A stretch of 64,000 bases of DNA from Azospirillum cavernae (GCF_003590795.1 NZ_QYUL01000001.1:637001-701000); one strand, 5' to 3'; numbered from the stretch's first letter, positions 9,286 through 18,033 are shown. The notes: generated from the letters alone by a model not told the origin. Numbers and translations: made by a program.

Positions 9286-9435
9286 GGCCGTCTCCTTCCG
9301 CTGCGCTGTCTGACGCCCACCATCGTCCGGCGGCGGCGTGGGCGGAGTGTTCCGCATTCCACCGGAGCTGTCGAGGGGCGCAGCGACGATATGGGACGTC
9401 GGCGGGGGATGAAAAGGGTCGGCAGGGTTGCGCGG

Positions 9436-9933
9436 TCAGCGCAGCAGCATGTCCTGCACCAGAACCTGCCGGATCTTCAGCGGGCGGATCGCCTTGTTGG
9501 CGGCGAAGCCCAGCGCGTCCTTGATGTAATGCGGGCCGTCCTGGCCGCGCAGCTCGTTCGGATCGACGTCCAGCATGCGGACGCTCATGGCGTCGGCGAT
9601 GCGCGCAAGGTGGGGTTTGACGGTTTCCAGCGGAACCGACGGATCAAGCTCCAGCACGACGCGGACCTTCAACTCGCGCAGCCGCTCGCCGTCGCGCAGG
9701 GTGAAGCTCATGGCGGGCATGGCGGCGTAGGCGGGTTGCGTGCCGACGATGGTCTTGGCGGGAAGGGCGCCGGTGTGGGCGGTGGCGGGCTTCAGCATCA
9801 ACACGCCGCCCGCCCCGGCGGCGGCCAGCGTGACGATCAACAGGAACAGCGCTGGGATGATGCGACCGCCGACGCGCTCCGCCTCCGACAAAAATTCCTG
9901 CCGGGTCGGGCCTGTCGCCGCTGTCCTCACCAT
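9436..9933 (-). CDS. FliL-like protein (second of two)
   Basis: 165 residues: a polar start, one membrane helix at about 26-48 (IIPALFLLIVTLAAAGAGGVLML), then a periplasmic domain containing MSFTLRDGERLRELKVRVVLELD and ending with KIRQVLVQDMLLR. This mirrors the layout of the FliL-like protein near 3 kb (MTFTLGGGDARLVDVKVLLEVD, VREILLDRLVV), so the two are paralogues. Again no flagellar gene is adjacent: glutathione reductase lies downstream on the same strand and a nicotinate phosphoribosyltransferase is divergent. It may act at flagellar stators or in another envelope complex; sequence alone cannot decide. Confidence 0.7.
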   Translation of the reverse strand: MVRTAATGPTRQEFLSEAERVGGRIIPALFLLIVTLAAAGAGGVLMLKPATAHTGALPAKTIVGTQPAYAAMPAMSFTLRDGERLRELKVRVVLELDPSVPLETVKPHLARIADAMSVRMLDVDPNELRGQDGPHYIKDALGFAANKAIRPLKIRQVLVQDMLLR

Positions 9934-10298
9934 GATGTCCGCCGTTGGGTCATCGCCGTTCCTTGCGCGTTCATGGGGGGACTGTAGAGGCCGCCAAGCT
10001 CTTCGTCAAATATCGGTATTTTATACTGTTTTGTTGTTCCGTTTCGTCTGTCGTTTCTTGAGTGTTCAGGCAAAAGACGCTGGGTATTTGTTTGGTATTC
10101 GATCCAAATGCGATCTTGCGGTTGTGACGCGGGCGCAACCCTGCCATCCCGGCGGATGTGTTTTGGGCGGAAGCCTCTTCCCCATTGGGGCTGGGCCGTA
10201 TAATGCTGGCCATCCGGTCAATCGGCGGCCCCGCGCAAGGCGGGCGCGACGGGTGACGCGCGATGGGATGGCAGGGCGGAAGGCGAGGGCATTTGGCG
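9934..10298. other. Divergent intergenic region of 365 bp
   Basis: Lies between the second FliL-like gene and the nicotinate phosphoribosyltransferase gene. It holds a TA-rich patch around 10005-10060, the candidate -10 element listed separately, and no open frame that looks coding. Confidence 0.5.
10176..10204 (+). promoter_or_regulatory. Candidate promoter for the nicotinate phosphoribosyltransferase gene
   Basis: A perfect TATAAT at 10199-10204 lies about 95 bases before the start codon. The -35 region at the right spacing is poor, so this is a tentative call. Confidence 0.35.
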
Positions 10299-11447
10299 AT
10301 GAGCGAGAGCATGAAGCGGCCGCTGGCCGTCCACCCCTCGGCGGCGGCGATTGGCGATTGGACGGACACCTATTTCCGGCGGACCAAGGAAACGGTCGGC
10401 AAGTTCGGCGACAAGAAAGTCACCTACGCCATCTTCATGCGCCGCCCGGTGGTGTGCGCCCCGCGTCTGGCGGTGGAGTGGTTGCAGGCGATCGCCCGCG
10501 ACCGGGGGTTCGAGGTCGACATCCAGTTGAACTTCCCGGAAGGCAAATGGGTCGGCGCGGGCGAGCCGATTTTGTACGTCACCGGATCCTTCTATCATCT
10601 GGTGGACACCGAAACGATCCTGCTGCAAAAGCTGGGTCCGGCCTGCGTCGCCGCCTACAACGCCTTCACCATGTGCGCCGATCTGCCCAAGGTGGCGTTC
10701 CTGGCGATGGACGCGCGCCATTGCGCCGGAACCGACATGGCCGAGGTGATGGCCTACGCCGCCTCCGTCGGGTCGGATCGGGCCAAGCGCAAGGTTGGGG
10801 CCAAGGGCTTCGTCGGCAACGCCACCGACGCCACCGCGCATTTCTTCGGGCAGGCCAAGGGCATGGGCACCATGCCGCACGCGTTGATCGGCTACGCCGG
10901 ATCGACCGTGCGCGCGGCGGAGATGTTCCACGAAACCTTTCCCGATTTGCCTTTGACCGTGCTGGTCGATTATTTTGGCCGCGAGATCACCGACGGGTTG
11001 GAGGTCTGCCGCCGCTTCCCCGAATTGGCGGCGCAGGGCAAGCTGACCCTGCGGCTCGACACGCCCGGCGGCCGCTTCGTCGAGGGGCTGGACCCGCCCG
11101 GCTCCTACGCGGTGTTGGAGCGGCACGCGCCGCATTCGATCCGTGGCTATCGCGACGAAACCCAACTGCGCTACCTGATCGGCACCGGCGTGTCGGCGGC
11201 GGCGATCCATTACGTGCGCGAGCGGCTGGACGACGCCGGATTCCCGGCGGTCAAGATCGTCGCCAGCAGCGGCTTCGGCCCGGCGAAATGCCGTTTGATG
11301 GCCGAGGCCAACGCCCCGGTGGACATCATCGGCACCGGCAGCTATCTGCCCGAACGCTGGACCGAGACCTACGCCACCGCCGACATCATCGAATATGACG
11401 GCGAAAAGCGCGTGAAGGTTGGCCGCGAGTTCCTGTTCCGGCGCTGA
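10299..11447 (+). CDS. pncB: Nicotinate phosphoribosyltransferase
   Basis: Converts nicotinate and PRPP to nicotinate mononucleotide in the NAD salvage (Preiss-Handler) route. The protein of about 382 residues begins GDWTDTYFRRTKETVGKFGD and has FPEGKWVGAGEPILYVTG, GFVGNATDATA, GTMPHALIGYAG near residue 195 and ending blocks KIVASSGFGPAKC and DIIGTGSYLP, all typical of this type II phosphoribosyltransferase fold. The start is an ATG behind AAGGCGAGGG; an upstream in-frame ATG adds only a glycine/arginine leader. It is transcribed alone, followed by a strong inverted repeat. Confidence 0.87.
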   Translation: MSESMKRPLAVHPSAAAIGDWTDTYFRRTKETVGKFGDKKVTYAIFMRRPVVCAPRLAVEWLQAIARDRGFEVDIQLNFPEGKWVGAGEPILYVTGSFYHLVDTETILLQKLGPACVAAYNAFTMCADLPKVAFLAMDARHCAGTDMAEVMAYAASVGSDRAKRKVGAKGFVGNATDATAHFFGQAKGMGTMPHALIGYAGSTVRAAEMFHETFPDLPLTVLVDYFGREITDGLEVCRRFPELAAQGKLTLRLDTPGGRFVEGLDPPGSYAVLERHAPHSIRGYRDETQLRYLIGTGVSAAAIHYVRERLDDAGFPAVKIVASSGFGPAKCRLMAEANAPVDIIGTGSYLPERWTETYATADIIEYDGEKRVKVGREFLFRR

Positions 11448-11466
11448 CCCGCAAGCAATCGGCGCG

Positions 11467-11500
11467 CGCCCTCTCCCGGCCCGTGGCGTGGGAGAGGGCG
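11467..11500. repeat. Intergenic palindrome, possible bidirectional terminator
   Basis: Perfect 11-bp inverted repeat CGCCCTCTCCC / GGGAGAGGGCG with a 12-base spacer, between convergent genes. It has no T-run. The CCCTCTCCC core resembles the longer palindromic element near 19.9 kb, so it may belong to a dispersed repeat family. Confidence 0.6.
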
Positions 11501-11505
11501 TTCCT

Positions 11506-11838
11506 TCAGCGGCTCAGCACCATGACCAGCCGTTCGACCGGCCTGTTGTCGGTCAGGTGCGAGGTAACGATCTCGTCGATGTCCTCCGGCGTTTCCGGGC
11601 GGTACCAGATCCCTTCTGGATACACGACCATCAGCGGCCCGGCGGAGCAGAAGCCCAGGCAGCCGGTCATCGCCATGCCGACATCGGTCAGGCCCGCCGC
11701 CTGGACCTTCTGATCCAGCCGTTGCCACAGCGGATGGGCGTTTTTCGCCGCGCAACTGCCGCGCGGATGGCCGGGCGGGCGTTGCTGGGCGCAGCAAAAG
11801 ACGTGGTGACGAAAGGTCTGCGGGATGTCGAGGGGCAT
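11506..11838 (-). CDS. Thioredoxin-like [2Fe-2S] ferredoxin
   Basis: 110-residue cytoplasmic protein. Four cysteines fit the thioredoxin-fold ferredoxin pattern: the N-terminal VFCCAQQRPPGHPRGSCAAK and the later GCLGFCSAGP, matching the spacing that binds a [2Fe-2S] cluster in NuoE-like domains. The end reads VVYPEGIWYRPETPEDIDEI, also typical. Small stand-alone versions are annotated widely in proteobacteria as (2Fe-2S) ferredoxin domain proteins; their partners are mostly unknown. The ATG start follows a reasonable purine-rich stretch. It converges on the nicotinate phosphoribosyltransferase gene. Confidence 0.85.
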   Translation of the reverse strand: MPLDIPQTFRHHVFCCAQQRPPGHPRGSCAAKNAHPLWQRLDQKVQAAGLTDVGMAMTGCLGFCSAGPLMVVYPEGIWYRPETPEDIDEIVTSHLTDNRPVERLVMVLSR

Positions 11839-11939
11839 GTTGGGCGCTCCATAGCCATAAAGTTTCTATGGATAATGCCCGATTTGTGCGGCGCAGCAAG
11901 AAATTTGTAATCGTTCCAGACTGGCGCGGCGCTGTTCCG

Positions 11940-12488
11940 TCACACATCCACGATGGTGTGGGGGCGCAGCGCGCCATCGACGGTCAGCAGCAGATGCAGA
12001 TACACCGCGACCTTGCGCGCCCGGTCGGTGTGGCGGGCCAGACAATCGCGCAGTTGAATCGCCAAAATGGCGTTGCCCGCCACCTGTTCGGGGGTGAAGC
12101 CGGGCAGGGGGGCGGTGGCCGCCTTGATGATGCGGTCCTCATCCACCGGAACTTTTGCGGCGGGGTCTTTGAGGAGTTTTTCCGCCAGCGCCTCTTCGTC
12201 CAGATCGGGCGGCGGCGGTTGGGCGGCGGGGGGCGGGGCGTTGGCGGTCAGATGCTCGCGCAGATTGGCTTTCAGCCGGTCCCGCTGACGCTCATTCAGC
12301 GTGTCGAACTGGTCGATCTCGTCGAACAGCAGGTCGTAAATGCGGCGGTGTGGCGGCGGCGGGTTGCGGTCGCGGCGGTCTTGCCGGGGGTTGCGTTTGT
12401 AATTCCGCTCCGTCGCGGTCCCGGTGCGTTCAACACCCGCCGACGTGCGCACCGAAAATTCGGACTGGCCCAAGCCGCTTCCGGCCAT
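11940..12488 (-). CDS. Uncharacterised protein, 182 residues
   Basis: No family recognised. The N-terminal 45 residues are basic and look disordered (NYKRNPRQDRRDRNPPPPHRR). Then comes IYDLLFDEIDQFDTLNERQRDRLKANLREHL, a likely helical domain, a proline/alanine linker (APPPAAQPPPPDLDEE), and a helical C-terminal part with TPEQVAGNAILAIQLRDCLARHTDRARKVAVYL. No signal peptide or membrane segment, so it is probably cytoplasmic. It lies upstream of the ferredoxin on the same strand, about 100 bases away, and downstream of the glucan synthase gene. The start is uncertain within the basic leader. Confidence 0.6.
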   Translation of the reverse strand: MAGSGLGQSEFSVRTSAGVERTGTATERNYKRNPRQDRRDRNPPPPHRRIYDLLFDEIDQFDTLNERQRDRLKANLREHLTANAPPPAAQPPPPDLDEEALAEKLLKDPAAKVPVDEDRIIKAATAPLPGFTPEQVAGNAILAIQLRDCLARHTDRARKVAVYLHLLLTVDGALRPHTIVDV

Positions 12489-12569
12489 CGCGCGCCCCCC
12501 ATGGGGAGACTCCCCACAGGAAAAAGTCTGGCAGAGATCGCCGGACAGTCAATGGCGTTCCGGTCATAG

Positions 12570-12608
12570 AACGGGCGGCGGATGCGCGCAAGGCGTCCGC
12601 CGCCCGTT
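12570..12608 (-). terminator. Strong hairpin after the glucan synthase gene
   Basis: AACGGGCGGCGGATGC pairs with GCGTCCGCCGCCCGTT over 16 positions with one G-T pair and a 7-base loop. It lies 22 bases past the stop codon. There is no T-run, so it may stabilise the transcript end rather than terminate by itself. Confidence 0.55.
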
Positions 12609-12630
12609 GGTCAGAGACCAAGCCCCCTCG

Positions 12631-15246
12631 TCAGTCGGCGGCGCCGCTGCCCAGCGCGTCCTTCACCGGCTCCGGACGGCTCTTGCCCAGGGTCAGATTG
12701 GGGAAGACGTTGATGAGCGAGGTGATGAAGGCCGCCAGATAGGGCAGGGATTGCACCACCAGCAGACCCGACCACATGAAGGCGTCACGGTTTTCATGGC
12801 CGAACACGAACACGATGGCCAGCGCCGCGCCCCACAGCGACACCAGCAAGGCCAACTCCTCGCTGGCCATCAGGAAGGCCTGCATCAGCGCCGGTTGGTT
12901 CTCGCATTTCGGCGTGCGGACGAAGGGACGGCCCGAGGTGAACATGCCCAGCCACATGGCGCGCCCGACCGTGTGGGTCAGCGCCATGCCGGCGATGGCG
13001 GCCCCGACCTTGTCCCAGAAGCCGCACTTCACCCGCGCCTCGTACAGCCAGAGCGACGCGCCGACCTTGAAGGCGAAGACGCTGAGCGTCGGGATCATGA
13101 AGACGTTGGGCGGGAACTCGAAATATTTCGGGAAGGCCAGCAGGCCGATGGACCAGACAATGCCGGCGATGCCGAAGACCATGTGGGCGGCGTCGGCGAA
13201 CCAGGGCAGCCAGCCGGTGATGAAATGGTACTTCTGCCCGGTGGTCAGCTCCTTCGCGCCCGGCGACAATTGCCGCCAATGATGCTTCAGGATCTGCACG
13301 GCGCCATAGGCCCAGCGGAAACGCTGAGTCTTGTAGGCGGAGAAGCTGTCGGGAACCAGCCCCTTGCCGTAGCTTTCCGACATGTAGACGGCTTCGTACT
13401 TGTTCTCGAACAGGCGCAGGCCAAGGTCCGCGTCCTCGGTGATGCACCATTCGCCCCAGCGCCCGACGCCTTCCAGCGCCGTCTTGCGGATGATGGTCAT
13501 CGTGCCGTGCTGGATGATGGCGTTCTGCTCGTTCCGCTGGATCATGCCGATGTGGAAGAAACCGGCGTATTCCCAGTTTATCATCCGCTGGAACAGGTCG
13601 TGGTCCCAATCGCGGTAATCCTGCGGCGACTGGACGAAACCGACCTCGGGACGGCTGAAATGCGGGATGGTCGCCTTCAGCCAATCGGGGTGAACCTGAT
13701 AGTCGCTGTCGATCACCGCGATGTGCTGGGCGTCCGGCGCGGTCTGGGCCAAGCCGAAATTCAGCGCCCCCGCCTTGAAGCCGGGCCAATTGTCGAGGTG
13801 GAAGAAGCGGAATTTCGGGCCAAGCTGCTTGCAATACTCCTCGACCGGCTTCCACACCGCCGGATCCTTGGTGTTGTTGTCGAGCAGCAGCACTTCAAAG
13901 TTCGGGTAGTCCAGCCGGGCCAGCGCGTCCAGCGTCTGCATGACCATGTGCGGCGGCTCGTTGTAGCACGGCACATGGATCGACACCTTGGGCGCGTCGG
14001 GCAGCGGCGCGGCGGAGCAGGGGATGAACTTCCGCTTGAAGTTCTTCTGCCAAACGACGTCGGTCAGCTCCATGCCGTCGATCAGCATCACGGCGAACAG
14101 CACCAACTGGAACAGGATCAGAACGCCCCAAGCGATTTCGGTGGTGAGAGCCAACCCCGCCGCCGACGCGGCGCTGACCGTGAAGACCAGGACCGAGGCC
14201 ACCGCCTGAATCAGCGCGCCGTAGAACAACTGCCCGCCCATCTTCAGATGGTCGCCGCGCCGCCACAGGAAAAACACCAGCGGCAGGAAGGCCAGCGCCA
14301 CGGCGGTGGCGCATTTGACTTGCCAATTGCGGATTTCCTGAACGCCGCCGATCATCGGGAATTTCGGCGTGCGGTAGGCGTCCCACAGGCCCCAACTGGT
14401 TCCGGCGGTGCCCTCGATCTCCCGCTTCCACGGCTGGTCGAAGGCCTCCATGATGAAGTAATCAAGCTTGTTCTGGGCGGCGATGTTCAGGAAGTTGCGG
14501 ATGAACTTCGCCTGATTGACTTGGCTCGCCTCCGCGCCCCGGCGCCAGGGGCCATCGGCGGGCCAGCCGATTTCACCGATCAGGATGTGCTTGTTGGGGT
14601 ATTTGGTCTTCAACTCGTTGTAGCGGACCATGGCGTAATCGACCGATTGATCGACCGGCACGCCTTCCCAATAGGGCAGAAGATGGACGGCGATGAAATC
14701 CACCGCTTCCACCAATTCCGGGTGCTTCAGCCAGACGTGCCACGGCTCGGCGGTGGAGACCGGGACGTTGACCTTCTTCTTCACCCGTTTGATGTAGTCG
14801 ATCATCTGCGGCACGGTCACGTTGGCGCGCAGAAGCGCCTCGTTGCCGACCAGAACGCGGCGCACGTTGTTGTTGGCGCGCGCCAGCTTGATGAGCGCGG
14901 CGATTTCCGGCTCGTCGATTTCCGGCTTCCCGGCAATCCAGGCGCCCGCCAGCACCGGCAGGCCGTATTTCTTGGCGATGGGCGCGACCAGTTCCGAACC
15001 GTCGGTGGCCGAATAGGTGCGCACGCCCTTCACCGCGCCTTCCAGCGCGATCATGTCCTTTTCGATGTCGTCGGCGCTGGCCTTGTCGCCCTTCGACGGG
15101 CTTTTGTTGGGATGGAAGGGCGTGTAGCCGACGCCGTTGATGGCGCCCGCCCACGAGCGTTCGGCGACCGGGCGATTCCACCACGCCCATGCCCCGACAT
15201 TGCCGAGGATCACCAGAATAAGGACCGCAAACGCTTTTTTGCGCAT
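12631..15246 (-). CDS. GH17-GT2 fusion, probable beta-1,3-glucan synthase (NdvB/NdvC-like)
   Basis: Inner-membrane protein of about 871 residues. After one N-terminal helix comes a family 17 glycoside hydrolase-like domain with RVLVGNEALL (proton-donor region, near residue 134) and LIGEIGWPADG (nucleophile region, near 224). Two or more membrane helices follow (ATAVALAFLPLVFFLW and others), then a processive family 2 glycosyltransferase domain: KVSIHVPCYNEP, AVIDSDYQVHP (DxD), CITEDADLGLRL and QRFRWAYGAVQ. Several helices close the protein. This arrangement is known in enzymes making beta-1,3-linked (or 1,3;1,6) glucans in Bradyrhizobium and Pseudomonas, where the hydrolase-like part acts as a transglycosylase or in cyclisation. 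The ATG was preferred to a GTG eight codons upstream. It stands alone, without other glucan genes. Confidence 0.82.
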   Translation of the reverse strand: MRKKAFAVLILVILGNVGAWAWWNRPVAERSWAGAINGVGYTPFHPNKSPSKGDKASADDIEKDMIALEGAVKGVRTYSATDGSELVAPIAKKYGLPVLAGAWIAGKPEIDEPEIAALIKLARANNNVRRVLVGNEALLRANVTVPQMIDYIKRVKKKVNVPVSTAEPWHVWLKHPELVEAVDFIAVHLLPYWEGVPVDQSVDYAMVRYNELKTKYPNKHILIGEIGWPADGPWRRGAEASQVNQAKFIRNFLNIAAQNKLDYFIMEAFDQPWKREIEGTAGTSWGLWDAYRTPKFPMIGGVQEIRNWQVKCATAVALAFLPLVFFLWRRGDHLKMGGQLFYGALIQAVASVLVFTVSAASAAGLALTTEIAWGVLILFQLVLFAVMLIDGMELTDVVWQKNFKRKFIPCSAAPLPDAPKVSIHVPCYNEPPHMVMQTLDALARLDYPNFEVLLLDNNTKDPAVWKPVEEYCKQLGPKFRFFHLDNWPGFKAGALNFGLAQTAPDAQHIAVIDSDYQVHPDWLKATIPHFSRPEVGFVQSPQDYRDWDHDLFQRMINWEYAGFFHIGMIQRNEQNAIIQHGTMTIIRKTALEGVGRWGEWCITEDADLGLRLFENKYEAVYMSESYGKGLVPDSFSAYKTQRFRWAYGAVQILKHHWRQLSPGAKELTTGQKYHFITGWLPWFADAAHMVFGIAGIVWSIGLLAFPKYFEFPPNVFMIPTLSVFAFKVGASLWLYEARVKCGFWDKVGAAIAGMALTHTVGRAMWLGMFTSGRPFVRTPKCENQPALMQAFLMASEELALLVSLWGAALAIVFVFGHENRDAFMWSGLLVVQSLPYLAAFITSLINVFPNLTLGKSRPEPVKDALGSGAAD

Positions 15247-15460
15247 GTGAGTCGTTCTCGCTCGCCGCACCCAGTTTCACCCGGACGCGGCGGCGTCAAG
15301 CCGCCCCGTCCACCCCAAGATCATCAGAAAATGGCAAAGGCCGATTCATCAAAGATCGTAAGATGTTCTATACATCCTTCATGGCCGCGCTGCCACTGTC
15401 GGCTTTGCGCGTCCTGCCATTCGTCCTAGGTCATACGGCCTTGCCACAGGGGACAACGCC

Positions 15461-15898
15461 ATGTTTTCACTGCATGAACGGCTTCAGGCCGACAGCCTTC
15501 CGGTCAGCGATCTGGGATTGTGCCGGGTCTTGCTGATGAACAACCGGGTTTGGCCCTGGCTGATTCTGGTTCCCCGCCGGGCGGGCGCTGTGGAGATCCA
15601 TCGCCTGTCCGCCGCCGACCAGACGGCGCTGATGGCGGAAATCGCCGCCGCCTCGCGGGTGGTCGAGCGGTTGTTCGCCCCGGACAAGCTGAATGTCGGG
15701 GCGCTGGGCAACATGGTGCCGCAACTGCACGTCCACGTCATCGGGCGGACGCGCGGCGATCCGGCCTGGCCGGGGCCGGTCTGGGGATCGGGCCACGCCG
15801 AATCCTACACGGCGGAGGAGGGCGCGGCTCTGGCCGCCCGCCTCGCCCAGGCGCTGGCCGAGGATGCGGACAGCCTCAGGCGGTCGGAAACAGCATGA
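15461..15898 (+). CDS. HIT family protein
   Basis: 145-residue cytoplasmic protein of the histidine-triad superfamily. The active-site motif is LHVHVIGR (HxHxH-like, near residue 88), preceded by NKLNVG-type KLNVGALGNMVPQ. The layout with WPWLILVPRR near 30-40 fits the FHIT/DUF-like group of nucleotide hydrolases or transferases found in alphaproteobacteria. The substrate is unknown. The gene ends inside the 3' end of the convergent ABC ATPase gene (23-bp overlap). Confidence 0.85.
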   Translation: MFSLHERLQADSLPVSDLGLCRVLLMNNRVWPWLILVPRRAGAVEIHRLSAADQTALMAEIAAASRVVERLFAPDKLNVGALGNMVPQLHVHVIGRTRGDPAWPGPVWGSGHAESYTAEEGAALAARLAQALAEDADSLRRSETA

Positions 15899-16937
15899 CG
15901 CGCTGAACATCCACCCACGCCGCCAACTCATCCCCAGCCTTCACATCGACATGGCCGGGCAGGCGGGCGTGAATCTCGCCGCTCGGCGCGCCGGGCAAGG
16001 CAAGGCAGATGCGGGTCGAGGCGCCGAGGAAGCTGGAATGACGCACCAGCACCGGCACGGCGTTCGCGCTTTGGCCCGGCGGGGCGAGTTCCAGATCCTC
16101 GATGCGGCAGGCCACCTCGACGCGGGCGCCGCTGGTCATGGTCGGCGTGGCGAAGCGGCCAAGCGGCGTGTTGAGGTGGCCGTCCTCCACCGTTCCTTCA
16201 AAGCGGTTGATCTCGCCGAACAGGCGGGCGACGAAGCTGTTGGCGGGCTGGCGGTAGAGCGCCAGCGGCGTGTCGGTCTGCACCAGCCGCCCGGCCTCCA
16301 TCACCGCGACGCGGTTGCCGATCTCCATCGCCTCTTCCGGGTCGTGGGTGACGACGATGGTGGCGATGCCGCTGGCGCGGATCAACCGCACCACCTCGTC
16401 GCGGACGGAGCGGCGCAACTGCTCGTCCAGGGCGGAAAACGGCTCGTCGAGCAAAAGCACCTGCGGGTCGCGGGCCATGGCGCGGGCCAGGGCGACGCGC
16501 TGCTGCTGGCCGCCGGACAGGGTGTGCGGGTGGGCGTCGGCGTAGCGGGTCAGCGCCATCAGCTCCAGCAATTCGGCAACCCGGCGTTCGCGCTCGGCGC
16601 GGGGGCGGTCGGTTTGGCCGAAGGCGATGTTTCCGGCCACGGTCATGTGGGGAAACAGGGCGAAATCCTGAAACATCATGCCGACCGGGCGGCGTTCCGG
16701 CGGCAAGGACCGTTCGGGGGAGGCCAAAACCTTCCCACCCACCGAGATGCGCCCGTGCTGCACGGTTTCCAACCCGCTGACCAGACGCAGCAGGGTGGAT
16801 TTCCCGCAGCCCGATGGGCCGACGACGCACAGGATCTCGCGCGGGGCGACGCTGAGCGACACGCCGTCCACCGCGCGGTGCGGCCCGTAATGATGGACGA
16901 TGTCGGACAGGATGACGGAGGGGGCGGGCGCGGTCAT
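15876..16937 (-). CDS. fbpC: Ferric-iron-type ABC transporter, ATP-binding subunit
   Basis: Peripheral ATPase of 353 residues. Walker A GPSGCGKSTLL (near 40), Q-loop MMFQDFALFPH, signature LSGGQQQRVALARA, Walker B VLLLDEPFSALDEQ and the switch histidine in VVTHDPEEA are all present. A C-terminal TOBE-like region (about 240-350) is typical of the FbpC/PotA group. It lies downstream of fbpB and fbpA on the same strand, separated from fbpA by a terminator-like hairpin, so its expression may be lower than that of the binding protein. The gene overlaps the convergent HIT gene at its end. Confidence 0.88.
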   Translation of the reverse strand: MTAPAPSVILSDIVHHYGPHRAVDGVSLSVAPREILCVVGPSGCGKSTLLRLVSGLETVQHGRISVGGKVLASPERSLPPERRPVGMMFQDFALFPHMTVAGNIAFGQTDRPRAERERRVAELLELMALTRYADAHPHTLSGGQQQRVALARAMARDPQVLLLDEPFSALDEQLRRSVRDEVVRLIRASGIATIVVTHDPEEAMEIGNRVAVMEAGRLVQTDTPLALYRQPANSFVARLFGEINRFEGTVEDGHLNTPLGRFATPTMTSGARVEVACRIEDLELAPPGQSANAVPVLVRHSSFLGASTRICLALPGAPSGEIHARLPGHVDVKAGDELAAWVDVQRVMLFPTA

Positions 16938-16966
16938 CGGCGGGCGGCGGTCCAGAAAACGGGAAC

Positions 16967-17001
16967 GAAAACAGCCCCGCCCCGGTCAGGGGGCGGGGCT
17001 G
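16967..17001 (-). terminator. Terminator-like hairpin between fbpA and fbpC
   Basis: Perfect 12-bp stem (CAGCCCCGCCCC / GGGGCGGGGCTG) with a 6-base loop, followed on the minus strand by TTTTCG. It lies directly after the fbpA stop and upstream of fbpC, so it probably lets only part of the transcription through. Confidence 0.75.
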
Positions 17002-17010
17002 CGGAGCATG

Positions 17011-18033
17011 TCACTTCCAGCCCGCGCGGTCCATGACGCGCAGGGCCTGCGGGGTGAACTCGGCGAAGGAGGCCGCGTTGACCGCCGCTTGCTTGAAGCT
17101 GCCCAGCTTGGTCAGTTCGGCGTGGGGCTGCACCGCCGGGTTGACCGGGAACTCCATGTTGCCGTCGGCGAACATGCGCTGCGCTTCGGGGCTGAGCAGA
17201 TGCTCCAGCAGCTTGCGGGCGTTCTCGGCGTGCGGCGCGGTCTTCACCACCCCGGCGCCGCTGAGGTTGACGTGGGTGCCGCGATCATCCTGGTTGGGGA
17301 AGATCACGCCGATCTTGGCGGCGACCGCCCGGTCCTCCGCCTTGGCCGAGGTGATGAGTTTGCCGACATAATAGGTGTTGGCCAGCGCCACATCGCCTTC
17401 GCCGACCGCCACCGCCTTGATCTGGTCGGTGTCGCCGCCCTGCGGCGGGCGGGCGAGGTTGGCGACCAGACCCTTCACCCAGGCCTCGGTTTTCTCCTCG
17501 CCGTTGGCGGCGATCATCGAAGCGGTCAGGGCCAGGCTGTAGGGGTGGGTGCCGCTGCGGGTCAGGACCTTGCCCTTCCATTCTGGCTTGGCGAGATCCT
17601 CATAGGTCTTGATCTGGTCCGGCTTCACCCGGTCCAGCGAATAGACGATGACGCGGGCGCGGCTCGACAGACCCCACCACGCGCCATCCGGCGCGCGCAG
17701 ATTGGCCGGAACCTTGACGGCCTCCAACGTGGGGGAGGTGGTGGGGGCGAGCAACCCTTCCTTGGCGGCGGCGGCCAGACGCCCGGCGTCCACCGTGATG
17801 AACAGATCGGCGGGGCTGCTGGCCCCTTCCGACTTCAGGCGCTGGATCAACTCGTCGTGGTTGCCCTCGATGATGTTGACCTTGATGCCGGTCGCCTTGG
17901 TGAAGCTGTCGTAGATCGCGCGGTCGGTGTTGTAGTGGCGCGAGTTGTAGACGTTCACCTCTTGGGCGTGCGCCGAGGTCAGGGTGAGGGCGCCAAAGGC
18001 GACGGTCAGGCCGATGATCGTCTTAACGGACAT
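17011..18033 (-). CDS. fbpA: Ferric-iron-type ABC transporter, periplasmic binding protein
   Basis: 340 residues with a signal peptide (IIGLTVAFGALTLTSAHA). The mature protein starts EVNVYNSRHYNTDRAIYDSF, the FbpA/AfuA hallmark including a tyrosine region, and has LFITVDAGRL, YSLDRVKPDQIKTYEDLA, VANTYYVGKL-like LANTYYVGKLI (adjacent tyrosines, iron-site residues in FbpA) and GAGVVKTAPH. It binds Fe(III) or a related ligand in the periplasm. The ATG has GGAG upstream. The 105-base gap to fbpB includes TTGCAACTGATATCCATTCGCA, which loosely resembles a Fur-type operator, so it may have its own iron-responsive promoter; that is inference. Confidence 0.88.
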   Translation of the reverse strand: MSVKTIIGLTVAFGALTLTSAHAQEVNVYNSRHYNTDRAIYDSFTKATGIKVNIIEGNHDELIQRLKSEGASSPADLFITVDAGRLAAAAKEGLLAPTTSPTLEAVKVPANLRAPDGAWWGLSSRARVIVYSLDRVKPDQIKTYEDLAKPEWKGKVLTRSGTHPYSLALTASMIAANGEEKTEAWVKGLVANLARPPQGGDTDQIKAVAVGEGDVALANTYYVGKLITSAKAEDRAVAAKIGVIFPNQDDRGTHVNLSGAGVVKTAPHAENARKLLEHLLSPEAQRMFADGNMEFPVNPAVQPHAELTKLGSFKQAAVNAASFAEFTPQALRVMDRAGWK

